From Flavobacterium macrobrachii (GTDB lineage Bacteria; Bacteroidota; Bacteroidia; Flavobacteriales; Flavobacteriaceae): DNA of 64,000 nucleotides. A program made the translations under genes and the position numbers. The notes beneath the pieces are model-generated. The model ran no database searches. It was not told the origin of the DNA and was given only the letters and a program-made list of their open reading frames with translations. Within the stretch, counting starts at the first letter, position 1; every line of letters starts with the position of its first letter. Positions 48,099 to 58,900 of this stretch are shown here, piece after piece. Location of the stretch: assembly GCF_014486675.1 (NCBI RefSeq), contig NZ_JACTAC010000004.1:1-64000 (forward strand), read 5' to 3'.

Positions 48099-48890
48099 CT
48101 ATTCTGCTTTTTTGTTATCGTCTGTGGTTTGTTTAAAAACATAAATATAATTTACTTTTGGCGGAAAAACTTCTTCCTCAATAACCTCAAGTTCTTCTGG
48201 TTTTGGTGGATTTACAAAGTTTCCATTTTCGTCAAATCGTTTCATGAATGCATCTTCCATTGGATTGAAATCGGGTTTTTCCCATTCGTATTTTATGGAT
48301 TCTTTATAATCGGGTGTTTTGAACAAAACCGCAAAAGCAAAACCAGTTAAAAACCCAGCCAAATGTCCTTCCCAAGAAATAGATTTTCCCAACGATAGTT
48401 CTTCGCTTGGAAAAACATACCAAACCATTCCGCCATAAATCATTACAACTGTCAACGACAAAGCCATCAATCGGAAATATTGCGTCATCATTCCTTTAAA
48501 GAAAATGAAGGAAACCAATACATAAATTAATCCGCTAGCGCCAATATGATACGAACTTCTACCAATAATCCAAGTGATTAATCCCGAAAACAATATGCCA
48601 TAAAAAAGCACTTTCAACGAAATATCGCGATAGAAATAAATCAAAGCTGCCGTTAAAATAAATAGAGGAAAACTGTTATTGGCAATATGTGATAAATCGC
48701 CATGCAAAAACGGACTGAACAAAACACCTTGTAATCCTGAGAACGTTCTCGGGAAAATTCCGTGTTGTACTAAATTGATATTAAATTTATGTTCAATAAA
48801 AAACACCAACCAAATTAGTAGCAACAAAAATGTTGGTACTATCCAAACCGAAGGTGTAAATTTAAAATGGTTGATTTCGTTATTATGCAT
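48099..48890 (-). CDS. Rhomboid family intramembrane serine protease
   Basis: The 263-residue protein has six or seven membrane helices. The catalytic Ser lies in YHIGASGLIYVLVSF and the His in SWEGHLAGFLTGF. GDLSHIANNSFPLFIL supplies the conserved N-terminal His/Asn pair. A soluble 60-residue acidic C-terminal tail follows. It cleaves membrane-protein substrates within the bilayer; the targets are unknown. Confidence 0.95.
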   Translation of the reverse strand: MHNNEINHFKFTPSVWIVPTFLLLLIWLVFFIEHKFNINLVQHGIFPRTFSGLQGVLFSPFLHGDLSHIANNSFPLFILTAALIYFYRDISLKVLFYGILFSGLITWIIGRSSYHIGASGLIYVLVSFIFFKGMMTQYFRLMALSLTVVMIYGGMVWYVFPSEELSLGKSISWEGHLAGFLTGFAFAVLFKTPDYKESIKYEWEKPDFNPMEDAFMKRFDENGNFVNPPKPEELEVIEEEVFPPKVNYIYVFKQTTDDNKKAE

Positions 48891-48988
48891 TATGTTAAAA
48901 CACTTAGACTAGTTTGGTGCGTTTATGGTTTATCAAAAATACAACCAAAAATTATTTAATGCTATTTTGTCAGTTGACTTTGATTTTT

Positions 48989-49030
48989 AACCACAAAGTT
49001 CACAAAGAAAGCGCAAATTTCACAAAGTTT
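48989..49030. repeat. CACAAAG short repeats between rhomboid and rarA
   Basis: CACAAAG recurs at 48992, 49001 and 49021 inside AACCACAAAGTTCACAAAG. This part of the 315-base gap has no gene; the rest of the gap is dispersed element copy E. Confidence 0.5.
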
Positions 49031-49052
49031 AAAAAGTAGCCAAAAGTTTGGA

Positions 49053-49180
49053 TCTAGCCGCGATGGAAGTGGAAATCCTTTTATGAATTGCCACGGGTTT
49101 AAACCCGTGGCAATTCATAAAAGATTGAAACGAACAGCGGGAAAATGATTTAAAAAATGCCTTAATGTTTCGCTCCAAAA
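49053..49180 (+). repeat. Dispersed hairpin element, copy E
   Basis: The 5' block is TCTAGCCGCGATGGAAGTGG. The 3' block is GATTGAAACG, then AGCGGGAAAATG, and the tail is TTTCGCTCC. The outer arms read CCGC/GCGG, keeping the pairing while differing from CCCG/CGGG. The centre is a perfect palindrome of about 48 bases whose core is GCCACGGGTTT/AAACCCGTGGC. It lies just upstream of rarA. Confidence 0.8.
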
Positions 49181-49206
49181 AAAATTAAAAACCTTATTTT
49201 TACGCC

Positions 49207-50484
49207 ATGGAAGCACCACTTGCAGAACGCATCAGACCGCAACGATTGGAAGATTACATTAGTCAGCTACATTTAGTTGGCGAAAATGGCTCGTTAACGC
49301 AACAGATTTCGAGAGGAATTATTCCGTCAATGATTTTTTGGGGTTCGCCAGGAACGGGAAAAACGACTTTAGCTCAGATTATTGCGAAGCAAAGCAATCG
49401 TCCGTTTTATGAATTGAGTGCGATAAATTCAGGAGTTAAGGACATTCGTGATGTGATTGAAAAAGCCAAACAAAGTGGTGGATTATTCACAGCAAAAAAT
49501 CCGATTTTGTTTATTGATGAGATTCATCGTTTTAGTAAATCGCAACAAGATTCACTTTTGGCAGCGGTGGAAAAAGGTTGGGTTACTTTGATTGGTGCCA
49601 CGACCGAAAACCCAAGTTTTGAGGTTATTCCGGCGTTATTGTCACGTTGTCAGGTGTATGTTTTAAATCCGTTTTCTAAAGACGATTTGCTGGCTTTGTT
49701 GGACCGAGCAATGAAAATTGACAGTGTTTTGGCGAAAAAAAAAATAGAAATCGAAGAATCCGAAGCGTTATTAAGACTTTCTGGTGGCGATGGACGCAAA
49801 CTATTAAATATTTTTGAACTGGTTGTAAACGCAAGCGCTGAGGACGAAATTTTGATTACCAATCAAAAAGTGTTGGATTTGGTGCAGCAAAATACCGTTT
49901 TATATGACAAAACCGGCGAGCAACATTATGATATTGTTTCGGCGTTTATCAAATCGATTCGCGGTAGTGATCCAAACGGTGCAGTTTATTGGTTGGCTCG
50001 AATGATTGAAGGTGGCGAAGATGTAAAATTCATTGCGAGACGAATGTTGATTTTGTCTAGCGAAGATATTGGAAATGCCAATCCAACAGCTTTTATTATG
50101 GCAAATAATACGTTTCAAGCGGTTTCGACCATTGGAAATCCTGAAAGTAGAATTATTTTGAGCCAATGCGCTATTTATTTGGCAACTTCGCCTAAAAGTA
50201 ATGCAAGTTATATGGCCATTGGCGAAGCACAAGCTATTGTAAAACAAACTGGAGATTTATCGGTTCCGATTCATTTAAGAAATGCGCCAACTAAATTGAT
50301 GAAAGAATTGGGTTATGGTGAAGAATACCAATATTCGCATAATTATCCGAACAATTTTTCGGAACAGGAATATTTACCCGATGAACTTAAACAAACTGCT
50401 TTTTACAAACCAGGAAACAATGCTCGTGAGAATGAGTTACGTACTTTTTTGAAAAATCGCTGGAAGGATAAGTATGGGTATTAA
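49207..50484 (+). CDS. rarA: Replication-associated recombination protein A
   Basis: The 425-residue AAA+ ATPase (MgsA/WRNIP1 family) acts at stalled replication forks. It has Walker [15 protein letters not shown], Walker [16 protein letters not shown], sensor 1 [11 protein letters not shown] and the C-terminal tetramerisation domain ([20 protein letters not shown]). The length is normal. A near -7 box (TATTTTTA) ends 5-6 bases before the ATG, so the leader is minimal or absent. Confidence 0.96.
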   Translation: MEAPLAERIRPQRLEDYISQLHLVGENGSLTQQISRGIIPSMIFWGSPGTGKTTLAQIIAKQSNRPFYELSAINSGVKDIRDVIEKAKQSGGLFTAKNPILFIDEIHRFSKSQQDSLLAAVEKGWVTLIGATTENPSFEVIPALLSRCQVYVLNPFSKDDLLALLDRAMKIDSVLAKKKIEIEESEALLRLSGGDGRKLLNIFELVVNASAEDEILITNQKVLDLVQQNTVLYDKTGEQHYDIVSAFIKSIRGSDPNGAVYWLARMIEGGEDVKFIARRMLILSSEDIGNANPTAFIMANNTFQAVSTIGNPESRIILSQCAIYLATSPKSNASYMAIGEAQAIVKQTGDLSVPIHLRNAPTKLMKELGYGEEYQYSHNYPNNFSEQEYLPDELKQTAFYKPGNNARENELRTFLKNRWKDKYGY

Positions 50485-50517
50485 AAAAGTTGCGGGTTTC
50501 GAGTTTAAAGTTTCAAG

Positions 50518-51252
50518 TTAAAACCTAATATTTATGGGTTCTGAAACTAATTTTCCATCGACATAGTTTTCAAAAAACCATTTGCCGTTTTTGGTTATTA
50601 CTATTCCTTTTTCGTCTCCTCTAACTGCAATAAAAACACCTTTTTGTGAAGTATTGAACAATCGCATGATTACTCGTGGATCACTATTTACAATTTGAAA
50701 ACCGTTGATAATAGGTTGTGCAAAAAAGAAAAGTTCAGGATTTTCTGGATTGGTTTCAAGGCTGTAAATTTTGTTTTCTTGCTTTGGCTCTGATTTTTCT
50801 TCTGTACTATTTGAAAGTTCATTACCGCCATTGTATTTGTAATTTAAGGTTTCAAATGATTTTGAAGCATCTCTAAATGCTTGTGTATACGATTTTTGAA
50901 AATCTTTTTCTTTGCTTTTTCCAATAGCAGATTCATAAACCACATTGTCTTTGCAATCTTTCAAAACGATTTTAAGTTTAGTCACTAACATCCCATTGTC
51001 TTCAACAACATCAGCAAAAAGTGCTTTACATCTATTATTAGCAATTTCTGTTGGCAATGCATCATCCATCATGAAAACTTCAAAACCATATTTTTGAAAT
51101 AACATTTTCGTTAAAGTATTCATGTTATACTTGTTTGGTTCTTTTAAAAAATCGAATTTTGAAGGGACTACAACATATTTATAGTCGTTAACACTTTGTG
51201 CAATAGTCGTACTGAAAACAAAAAAGGCAATCAATAAAAGGTATTTTTTCAT
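50518..51252 (-). CDS. Secreted protein of unknown function
   Basis: I do not recognise a family. The 244-residue product has a clear signal peptide (MKKYLLLIAFFVFSTTIAQS). About 130 residues resemble a periplasmic domain (YKYVVVPSKFDFLKEPNKYN, then LKIVLKDCKDNVVYES). A low-complexity Glu/Lys/Ser linker and a C-terminal beta-rich part (GVFIAVRGDEKGIVITKNG) follow. It lies 2 bases after the HAD phosphatase gene in the same direction, so it is probably in an operon with that gene and radC. Confidence 0.78.
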   Translation of the reverse strand: MKKYLLLIAFFVFSTTIAQSVNDYKYVVVPSKFDFLKEPNKYNMNTLTKMLFQKYGFEVFMMDDALPTEIANNRCKALFADVVEDNGMLVTKLKIVLKDCKDNVVYESAIGKSKEKDFQKSYTQAFRDASKSFETLNYKYNGGNELSNSTEEKSEPKQENKIYSLETNPENPELFFFAQPIINGFQIVNSDPRVIMRLFNTSQKGVFIAVRGDEKGIVITKNGKWFFENYVDGKLVSEPINIRF

Positions 51253-51254
51253 AA

Positions 51255-51938
51255 TTATATTATTTTTTTTAGTTCCAAAAGATGGTTGATTTTTTCAACA
51301 TTATTTGAAGTATTTGTATTTTTTTCGTCAAATAAAATCGCTCGCATTCCAAAGTTGATTGCGCCTTGAACATCGGCTTCGATACAATCGCCAATCATAA
51401 TCGAGTTTTCTTTATTTGTTTTAGCCAAAGATAGGGCAAATTCAAATATATTTCGATGCGGTTTTTTAACTCCAGCTTTTTCGGAGTTGGTAATGGTTTT
51501 AAAATAGCTTTCAATACCTGAGTTTTTAAGCTTTCGGGATTGAACCTCGGCAAAACCATTGGTTATGATATGCAAATTGTATTTGGAAAATAAATACTCC
51601 AAAAGTTCTTTTGCTCCATCGAAAAGCAAATTGTTATCTGGCAAAAACTCAATGTAATCAACTGAAATTTGGTCGATTTCTTCATTTGAAATGGTATAAT
51701 TCAACACGTCAAATGTTTGCTTTAATCTTTGATAACGTAGTTCTTCGTGAGTAATTTTATCGACTTGATACAACTTCCAACAAGCTTGATTTATTGGTGC
51801 ATAAATTTCTACAAATTGGTTGGTATCAATCGTTGGATGATTGGCTTTAAAAATTTTATCAAATGCTAAAACAGAATTTTTATCAAAATCCCAAAGCGTA
51901 TGATCGAGGTCAAAAAATATATCGGTAATGGTATTCAT
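51255..51938 (-). CDS. YjjG-type HAD nucleotidase
   Basis: The 227-residue haloacid-dehalogenase phosphatase has the motif I nucleophile in DIFFDLDHTLWDFDKNS, motif II in LHIITNGFAEVQ, the Lys in KKPHRNIFEF, and motif III/IV in SIMIGDCIEADVQGA. It fits the YjjG family of 5'-nucleotidases that clear non-canonical pyrimidine nucleotides. It lies between radC (3 bases) and the secreted unknown (2 bases). Confidence 0.88.
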   Translation of the reverse strand: MNTITDIFFDLDHTLWDFDKNSVLAFDKIFKANHPTIDTNQFVEIYAPINQACWKLYQVDKITHEELRYQRLKQTFDVLNYTISNEEIDQISVDYIEFLPDNNLLFDGAKELLEYLFSKYNLHIITNGFAEVQSRKLKNSGIESYFKTITNSEKAGVKKPHRNIFEFALSLAKTNKENSIMIGDCIEADVQGAINFGMRAILFDEKNTNTSNNVEKINHLLELKKII

Positions 51939-51941
51939 ATT

Positions 51942-52631
51942 TTAAAAAATTCCTTCGTCTTGAAAACTGTAAAATCCAATTTCTGTGATAATAATATGGT
52001 CAAGTACTCTAATATCAAGTTGCTCACCTGCCAATTTTAATTTCTTGGTGATTTCTTTATCGGCATCACTGGCTTGTAACTTTCCAGAAGGATGATTGTG
52101 TGTTAAAATTATGGAAGTGGCATTATTCTCTAAAGCGGTTTTAAAAATTAATCGAACATCAACAATAGTTCCTGTAATTCCGCCTTTGGACAGTTGTGAT
52201 TTATAGATTACTTTATTGGAATTATTGAGATACAATACCCAAAATTCTTCGTGTGGCAATTCGCCAATTATGGGTTGCATAATTTCGAAAACAGCCTTAC
52301 TTGAAGTTATTTTGCTAAGTTCAACTGTTTCTTCTGCTCTACGTCTTCGTCCTAATTCTAATGCTGCAGCGATAGAAATGGCTTTTGCTTCGCCTATTCC
52401 TTTAAACTCCATCAATTGTTTTAACGATAGTTTGCCTAGAGCATTTAGATTGTTATCAACGCTTGCGAGGATTCTTTTGCTCAGTGAAACGGCACTTTCG
52501 TTTCGACTTCCTGAACCAATAAGAATAGCTACCAACTCAGCATCGCTCAAAGCTTGTTTGCCTTTAAGCATTAGCTTTTCACGTGGCTTATCGTCTTCAG
52601 CCCAGTTTTTTATGGAGAAATTTTGTTCCAA
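51942..52631 (-). CDS. radC: RadC family JAMM/MPN+ protein, TTG start
   Basis: The 229-residue protein has an N-terminal helix-hairpin-helix (LMEFKGIGEAKAISIAAALELGR) and a JAMM domain whose zinc motif is THNHPSGKLQASDADKEITK. Despite the name, a repair role is not established for the family. The only start giving the family N-terminus (EQNFSIKNWAEDDKPREKLM) is TTG; a stop codon lies two codons upstream in frame. Confidence 0.92.
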   Translation of the reverse strand: MEQNFSIKNWAEDDKPREKLMLKGKQALSDAELVAILIGSGSRNESAVSLSKRILASVDNNLNALGKLSLKQLMEFKGIGEAKAISIAAALELGRRRRAEETVELSKITSSKAVFEIMQPIIGELPHEEFWVLYLNNSNKVIYKSQLSKGGITGTIVDVRLIFKTALENNATSIILTHNHPSGKLQASDADKEITKKLKLAGEQLDIRVLDHIIITEIGFYSFQDEGIF

Positions 52632-52683
52632 ATGTTATACTAAAAAAGTGATTATTACGTTTTGTAAATAAAAAGCTAAATAT

Positions 52684-53292
52684 ATGAAACGATTTTATTT
52701 TTTGCTAATTGGATTGGCGTTTTTTACATGCAGTCAAAATCAAAAAGAAGTTAAAACGATAGCTAATCCAAAAATATTTGAAGAAAAACTTTCCAATGCT
52801 GCCATTTCCATCATTGATGAAAGTATTGTTTACACACCAGATTATGTTTCGATAAAATATCCAAATGGTGATGTTCCTTCAAAAACCGGAGTTTGTAGTG
52901 ATGTTGTCATTCGTGCTTATCGAAAACTTAGTATTGATTTGCAAAAAGAAGTTCACGAAGATATGAAAGCTAATTTTTCAAAATATCCAACCAAATGGGG
53001 TTTGAAAAAAACAGATACGAATATTGACCACAGAAGAGTTCCAAATCTTGAAGTTTTTTTTGAACGAAAAGGTAAAAAGTTACCTATTTCTAAAAATGCT
53101 TCAGATTATAAAACTGGCGAAATGGTTACTTGGATGATTGGCGGAAAATTACCTCACATTGGAATTGTTACTCATAAAAAATCTTCTGATGGAAAACGAC
53201 CACTTTTAGTTCACAATGTTGGTGGCGGACAAGTGCTTGAAGATTGTTTGTTTAATTATGAAATTGTTGGGCATTTTCTATATAAGAATTAA
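52684..53292 (+). CDS. DUF1287 domain lipoprotein
   Basis: The 202-residue protein has a lipoprotein signal (MKRFYFLLIGLAFFTC, Cys16). The DUF1287 core follows: TGVCSDVVIRAYRKLSIDLQ with a conserved Cys, NIDHRRVPNLEVFF, and LPHIGIVTH, then LLVHNVGGG. The Cys and His arrangement resembles NlpC/P60-like amidases, so a peptidoglycan hydrolase role is possible but unproven. It is transcribed away from radC. Confidence 0.88.
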   Translation: MKRFYFLLIGLAFFTCSQNQKEVKTIANPKIFEEKLSNAAISIIDESIVYTPDYVSIKYPNGDVPSKTGVCSDVVIRAYRKLSIDLQKEVHEDMKANFSKYPTKWGLKKTDTNIDHRRVPNLEVFFERKGKKLPISKNASDYKTGEMVTWMIGGKLPHIGIVTHKKSSDGKRPLLVHNVGGGQVLEDCLFNYEIVGHFLYKN

Positions 53293-53313
53293 GATTAGCG
53301 ATTTTCTAATGAT

Positions 53314-53538
53314 TTAAAAAACTTTCATCCAATCTAAAACAATTGTAAAAGACACAAACAATAGAAAGGCAATAATTACCAAACAAATTACTAAAATAGT
53401 AACAGCTACTAATCTGTTTAAATGGCTTTCATTTAAATTTATAAATGTTAACCACTTTTCTTTTAAATACCTTATACTCGTTTTTATTTCTATTATAAAA
53501 ATAATTAAAGCTAGTATGCTGATAATTTTCTCAAACAT
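53314..53538 (-). CDS. Small two-helix membrane protein
   Basis: The 74-residue product has hydrophobic helices near residues 3-20 and 44-68, separated by a basic loop (IRYLKEKW). It has no family that I recognise. Its start is 2 bases after the stop of the Mpl gene on the same strand, which supports it being a real, co-transcribed gene. Confidence 0.55.
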   Translation of the reverse strand: MFEKIISILALIIFIIEIKTSIRYLKEKWLTFINLNESHLNRLVAVTILVICLVIIAFLLFVSFTIVLDWMKVF

Positions 53539-53540
53539 CT

Positions 53541-54896
53541 TTACTTCATTAATCCTTTAACGTCATCAAAATTCAATCCGCCGTAATTTCCAGAACTCAT
53601 TAATAATAATGCTGAATTATCAAAGTTTTGACTAAATAAAAACTCTTTAAAATCAGCTGGATTGGTGTAAATAATTAAGTCTTCTCTTTGGAAAGATTGC
53701 GCAATTTGATCGTAAGTTACTTCTTCTAATTGTTTGATTTTTACAGCATCGGGCGAATAAAAAACTACAGCAACATCGGCTGCGTCAAGTGCGTTTTGAT
53801 ATTCTTTTAGAAATTCTGCGTTCAAACTACTATAAGTATGTAATTCTAAACATGCAATCAAAGTTCTATCTGGATATTGATTCTTAACTGCTTTGGTAGT
53901 TGCAGAAACTTTACTTGGTGAATGAGCAAAATCTTTGTAAGCTACTTTTCCTTTTCCTTCGGCAATTTTTTCTAGACGTTTGCTTGCGCCTTTAAAACTG
54001 GCAATGGCTTCGTAGAAATCAGCTTCGTCAACACCCATATTTTGGCAAATCCATTTTGCTCCAGCAAGATTGTTTAAATTGTGCGCGCCAAAAACTTCTA
54101 TTGGCATTGGTCCTTCTGGAGTTTCTAGCAATGTTGTTCCGTCTTCAACGGAATAATTAGGTGTTGCATACGGTAAACGTCTTATGGTATTTGTAGTTTC
54201 TTCGGCAACCTTTTTAACGGTTTCGTCTTCTTCATTATAAACCAGAATTCCACCTTTCGTTATTTGATTTACAAAAATTTCAAATTGTTCTACGTAGTTT
54301 TCAAAGGTTGGAAACACGTTAATATGATCCCAAGCAATTCCAGAAAGTAATGCGATATTTGGTTGATACAAATGAAATTTAGGTCGTCTGTCTATTGGAG
54401 AGGACAAATATTCATCGCCTTCAAGAACAATAAAATCGTTGGTTTCTGTAAGATGAACCATTGTATCAAAACCTTCAAGTTGCGCTCCAACCATATAATC
54501 TACTTCGATATTATGGTAATGCATTACGTGCAAAATCATTGAAGTTATGGTAGTCTTTCCGTGCGAACCACCGATTACTACTCGGGTTTTATTTTTAGAT
54601 TGTTCGTATAAAAATTCGGGATAAGAGTAGATTTTCAAACCTAATTCTTTTGCTTTCAATAATTCGGGATTGTCTGCTTTGGCGTGCATTCCTAAAATAA
54701 TGGCTTCAATATCTTGAGTTATTTTTTCGGGAAACCAACCCATTTCAACTGGCAATAAACCTTTCTTCTCTAAACGTGATTTTGATGGTTCAAATATCGC
54801 GTCGTCGCTTCCTGTAACTTGGTATCCTTTATTGTGTAATGCTAGTGCTAGATTGTGCATGGCTGCTCCGCCAATGGCTATGAAATGTGTTCTCAT
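53541..54896 (-). CDS. mpl: Mpl-type UDP-N-acetylmuramate:peptide ligase
   Basis: The 451-residue Mur ligase has the N-terminal Rossmann domain of the MurC/Mpl group (IGGAAMHNLALALHNKGYQVTGSD), the ATP loop VIGGSHGKTTITSMILH and the C-terminal domain. Mpl joins recycled tripeptide to UDP-MurNAc. I prefer Mpl to MurC because the region after the P-loop (HYHNIEVDYMVGAQLEGFDT) matches the recycling enzyme. A small membrane protein follows 2 bases downstream. Confidence 0.88.
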   Translation of the reverse strand: MRTHFIAIGGAAMHNLALALHNKGYQVTGSDDAIFEPSKSRLEKKGLLPVEMGWFPEKITQDIEAIILGMHAKADNPELLKAKELGLKIYSYPEFLYEQSKNKTRVVIGGSHGKTTITSMILHVMHYHNIEVDYMVGAQLEGFDTMVHLTETNDFIVLEGDEYLSSPIDRRPKFHLYQPNIALLSGIAWDHINVFPTFENYVEQFEIFVNQITKGGILVYNEEDETVKKVAEETTNTIRRLPYATPNYSVEDGTTLLETPEGPMPIEVFGAHNLNNLAGAKWICQNMGVDEADFYEAIASFKGASKRLEKIAEGKGKVAYKDFAHSPSKVSATTKAVKNQYPDRTLIACLELHTYSSLNAEFLKEYQNALDAADVAVVFYSPDAVKIKQLEEVTYDQIAQSFQREDLIIYTNPADFKEFLFSQNFDNSALLLMSSGNYGGLNFDDVKGLMK

Positions 54897-54903
54897 TTGT
54901 AAA

Positions 54904-54983
54904 GTTTATGAGTTTATGAGTTTATGAGTTTATGAATTTTAGACACAATGCCTTGTAAACTTATAAACCCATAACCTTTTAAC
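54904..54983. repeat. GTTTATGA tandem repeat and inverted partner
   Basis: Four exact copies of GTTTATGA run from 54904 to 54935. Near 54958-54974 the reverse orientation appears (TATAAACCCATAACC), so a long imperfect hairpin can form. It fills the gap between the TPR gene and mpl. Confidence 0.65.
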
Positions 54984-55670
54984 CTACTTTTCGAATTGTT
55001 CTTTTAACTTAGTAGCTTTGGTTTTGTCTTTTAATTTGTTCAAATATAAATTATATAATTTTTGAAACGTGGTTTTAGAGTTACCAATTTCGTGTGCTTT
55101 TATGTAACTTATTTCAGCTTTTTTATTTCTATCGAAGTATTCATCAATATAACCTTGTGACAAATAGCCATCGACTTTTGAAAGTGACATTAATTCATCA
55201 GAATACTTTTGTGCTTTACGCTCGCTACCACCAAAAATCCCTGGTAATCGTAGATATAAAGTTACTAAAGCATGGCGAGCATCAATATGTTTTTTATTTA
55301 ATTCTATGGCTTTTTCAAATGCTTCTTGCGCTTTGTAAACCATTCGAAGCGATTCCATATTTTTCTTTAGAGAAGCCTTCATACCTAGTCCGCCACCATA
55401 TTTATACCAATAATTTGCTTCTGATGGTTTAAGTGTTTTTAACTTATTATAGTAGTAGATACAGTTGTCCCAATTTTGTAAATGTCCAGCAATATCGCCA
55501 AGATATTCTATAGTTTTTAGATCGCTTGGACTAATTTTTAAATGGATTTCAAACAATGGTTTAGCTTGCTCCCATTTTTTTTGGTCGAATAATTTTTCGG
55601 CCTTTTCAAAGTCCGATTGTGCTATCATGTTTATTGATATAAGGAGAAATAAAAAAGGTAGCATTTTCAT
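54984..55670 (-). CDS. Secreted tetratricopeptide-repeat protein
   Basis: The 228-residue protein has a signal peptide (MKMLPFLFLLISINMIAQ). TPR-like helical pairs follow (FEKAEKLFDQKKWEQAKPLF, YLGDIAGHLQNWDNCIYYYN, KAQEAFEKAIELNKKHIDAR). It is periplasmic, probably a scaffold. It lies upstream of mpl in the same direction, but the 87-base repeat-rich gap makes coupling uncertain. Confidence 0.82.
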   Translation of the reverse strand: MKMLPFLFLLISINMIAQSDFEKAEKLFDQKKWEQAKPLFEIHLKISPSDLKTIEYLGDIAGHLQNWDNCIYYYNKLKTLKPSEANYWYKYGGGLGMKASLKKNMESLRMVYKAQEAFEKAIELNKKHIDARHALVTLYLRLPGIFGGSERKAQKYSDELMSLSKVDGYLSQGYIDEYFDRNKKAEISYIKAHEIGNSKTTFQKLYNLYLNKLKDKTKATKLKEQFEK

Positions 55671-55757
55671 CTTTTATTTTTTTTTCAAAAATAATAAAAT
55701 GGAATTGGATTTTAATGTATGTAATGAAGAAGTTAACAAAAAATCAATTCGTTTATC

Positions 55758-55888
55758 TTTTAGCCCCGATTGTAGTGGAAATCCTTCTATTAATTGCAAC
55801 GGGTTTAAAACGTGGTAATTAATAAAAAGATTGAAACGGAAAGCGGGAAAATGTATTGCTGATAAATACCGAACGATTCGCTCCAAAA
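55758..55888 (+). repeat. Dispersed hairpin element, copy F
   Basis: The conserved blocks are TTTAGCCCCGATTGTAGTGG and GATTGAAACG, then AGCGGGAAAATG, with the tail GAACGATTCGCTCC. The centre is a decayed form of the palindrome seen in copies E and G (TATTAATTGCAACGGG, then CGTGGTAATTAATA). It occupies most of the gap before the alpha-2-macroglobulin gene, which holds nothing else I can identify. Confidence 0.8.
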
Positions 55889-55988
55889 GAATTATTTTAC
55901 TTCTTTTAAATAAAATCATTGTTATTTACAAGTGTTTCCAACCTTTTTACTATTTTTAGTATCTATCATAGATAGAAAACACATTCTT

Positions 55989-58900
55989 ATGAAACATATT
56001 TTTACGACTTTAGTCTTTTTTTGTTGCTCATTTATCTTTGCTCAAGATTTTAAAAGTGAATGGAAAGAAGTCATTCAATTTGAATTGGACGGCAAAATTA
56101 AAAGTGCTCACGAAGCGGTAAACTCTATTTATAAAAAAGCTAAACGTAAAAAAATTAATGAACAAATCATTAAATGTTTTTTCTATCAATCAAAATTCTT
56201 GCAAGTAAATGACGAAAATTATCAGGTAAAAGTTATTGAAAATCTAACTAAGGAAATTAAAAATTCTACAGATAGTAAAAAGGCAATTCTAAACTACATC
56301 TATGCTTCGATACTATCTAATTACTATCAAAATAATCGATACGCAATTGATAACCGAACCGATGTAAAAAACAATAATTCAAAAGATTTTAAAACTTGGA
56401 CAAAGAATGATTTTCAAAAAGAAATCAGCAAAACCTTTGCTACTCTTCTAACAGACGAAGACCAACTTCATAAAACTAAACTGAAAGATTTTGAAAGTAT
56501 TTTTGAAATTTCGCCTTTCACAGATGGAAAATCGATTAGTTTGTATGATTTTCTTCAAAAAAAGGTAATTGATTATCATTTTCAAAACGCATATTCATTG
56601 CATAATGAAAAATACAAAGCTATTTTCACTGAGTTAATCAAGAATTCTGATGAATTTGTTGCCTTTAAAACTGATACTATTTCAGATGGAAATTTGAAAA
56701 TGATTATTGAAATTTTCCAAAACAACGAAAAATATTGCCTAAAAAACAACAACCAAGACATTCATGTATTGCAATACAATCGAATGAAAAAGTTTTACAA
56801 TTACATTAATGATAAAACTATATATTTTTCAAAACTAACCGATTTAGAAAGCAAAACAAAGAACGAATATTTGCTACAAGACATCAAACTTGACGTGGCA
56901 AAATATTATTTTTCAATTTCTTCTAAAGAAAAAAACGAAAATCATTATCCAAAAGTTTTAACGCTTGTCGATACCATTTTAAACCGAAGAGATAATCCAA
57001 ATGCTAAAGCGGAAGCCGAATCGCTAAAATCAGATATTCTGAAAAAGGAAATTTCACTAACTATTACTGGCAAAATTTACCCTAATCAAAACTATCGTGC
57101 CTTTGTAGAATACAAAAACGTTGACACTTTACAGGTCAGCTACTACAAAATTCCATTGGCTATTTTCAACAAACTTGAATCAAAATACAATTACTATTAC
57201 AGAAGTACAAACTCACCATCAATCGACAGAGATTCATTGGTTTTAGCTTACATTAAAAACAACAAACCTTTACTTTCTACTCTGAAAACGTTACCATCAA
57301 AATCGGATTATTTTGAATATTCCACCGAAATTTTGATGGATAATTTAGACATTGGATTATACTTAATATTTTGTGAAACTAAAAATCCGCATCATAAAAT
57401 AAGAAAAGACTTTGCCTATAAAACAATGCAAGTTTCAAATATTGAGTTCGTTCAAGAACAAAAAAATGACTTGGATAACTTTTATATCTTAAACCGAAAA
57501 ACTGGTCAACCGCTTGAAAATGTAACCGTAAAAAACGACACCGAAACACAAAAATCCAATAAAAATGGAGAAGTTAAGTTTAATACAGTAGATGATTCTT
57601 ATCAAAATCGTTATTCTGAATTGCTTTTTACCAAAGAAAAAGATACGCTAATTCACTCTTATTATAAATCAGTAAAACTCAATAATGACAACGAAAAATA
57701 TGAAGCAAAATCGATGCTTTTCTTTGACAGAGCAATTTATCGTCCGGGACAAAAAGTGTTTTTTAAAGGTTATATATTTCAAAATAAAAATAACGTAAAA
57801 AGCGTTGTTCCTTTTTTGACTGTTCATGTTATTATTTCTGATGCTAATGACAATGAAGTTAAAACATTTGATATCCAAACCAATGAATTTGGAAGTTTCA
57901 CTGGCGAATATGATATTCCGAAAAATGTTTTAACTGGAGAATTTTCTATTTCAATAGAAGAACCAGATGATACTGAAATAGACACAAAATATTACGACAA
58001 AAAAGAAAACGAACATTTGTTTTGGGATAAGGTAGATTATGATGAATATCCTGAATTTAGTTTCAAAGTTGAAGAATACAAACGACCAACCTTTGAAATT
58101 ACTTTTGACGAAATCACCGAAAATTATACTATTGGCGATAAAATAACTATTAAAGGAAATGCCAAAACACTTGCTGGAAGCAATCTAACCAACGCTACAG
58201 TTGATTATAACGTTACCAAAAGTTTCCGCAAAAAAAATCAATATTTCAATGATGATGAAGACGAGATTTTTGATGAAACCACAACCGATGAAAATGGAAA
58301 TTTCAAAATAGAATTTATTGCTTCTACGGACAATATTTCTGTCTCTGAAGTGGAAACAATAAACTACACCATCGAAACCGAAATCACCGATTTGAATGGT
58401 GAAACTCGAACCAAAAAATCTTCAATGGTTGTTGGACAAAAAATGCTAAAATTAAGCTGTATTGTTGCTTCACAATTAAAACAAGAAGAAAAAAACACCT
58501 TGCAGATTAAAGTGACTACTTTAAATAATTTTCCAATAAAAACAAAAGGAACTATCACTTTTATAGCACAAAATCAAAATCATTTTCTAATTAAAAGAGA
58601 GCTTTTTCCTGAGTTGCATTCTATCAGCAAAACGGAATTTGAAAAATTATTTCCATACGAAGCTTTTGATAAAAAAGACACTGAAATTGTAGAAAAGAAA
58701 ATAAAAACCATTCCTTTTGACACCGAAAATTCAACAACAATAGATTTGGATTTTCTAAAGGATTTTGAACCAAAAAAATATAAAATTTTGGTAGAAGCCA
58801 AAGACCAAAAAGGAAACGAAATCACCACAGAAGCTTTCTTTGAACTGCTATCAACAAAGAAAATGGCAAACAAGGAAAAGCTTTTCACTCTTAATCAAAT

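Noticed and set aside
47976-48350. Plus-strand frame over repeat copy D and the rhomboid gene end
   Set aside because: Antisense to the rhomboid gene and starting inside the dispersed element; no family recognisable.
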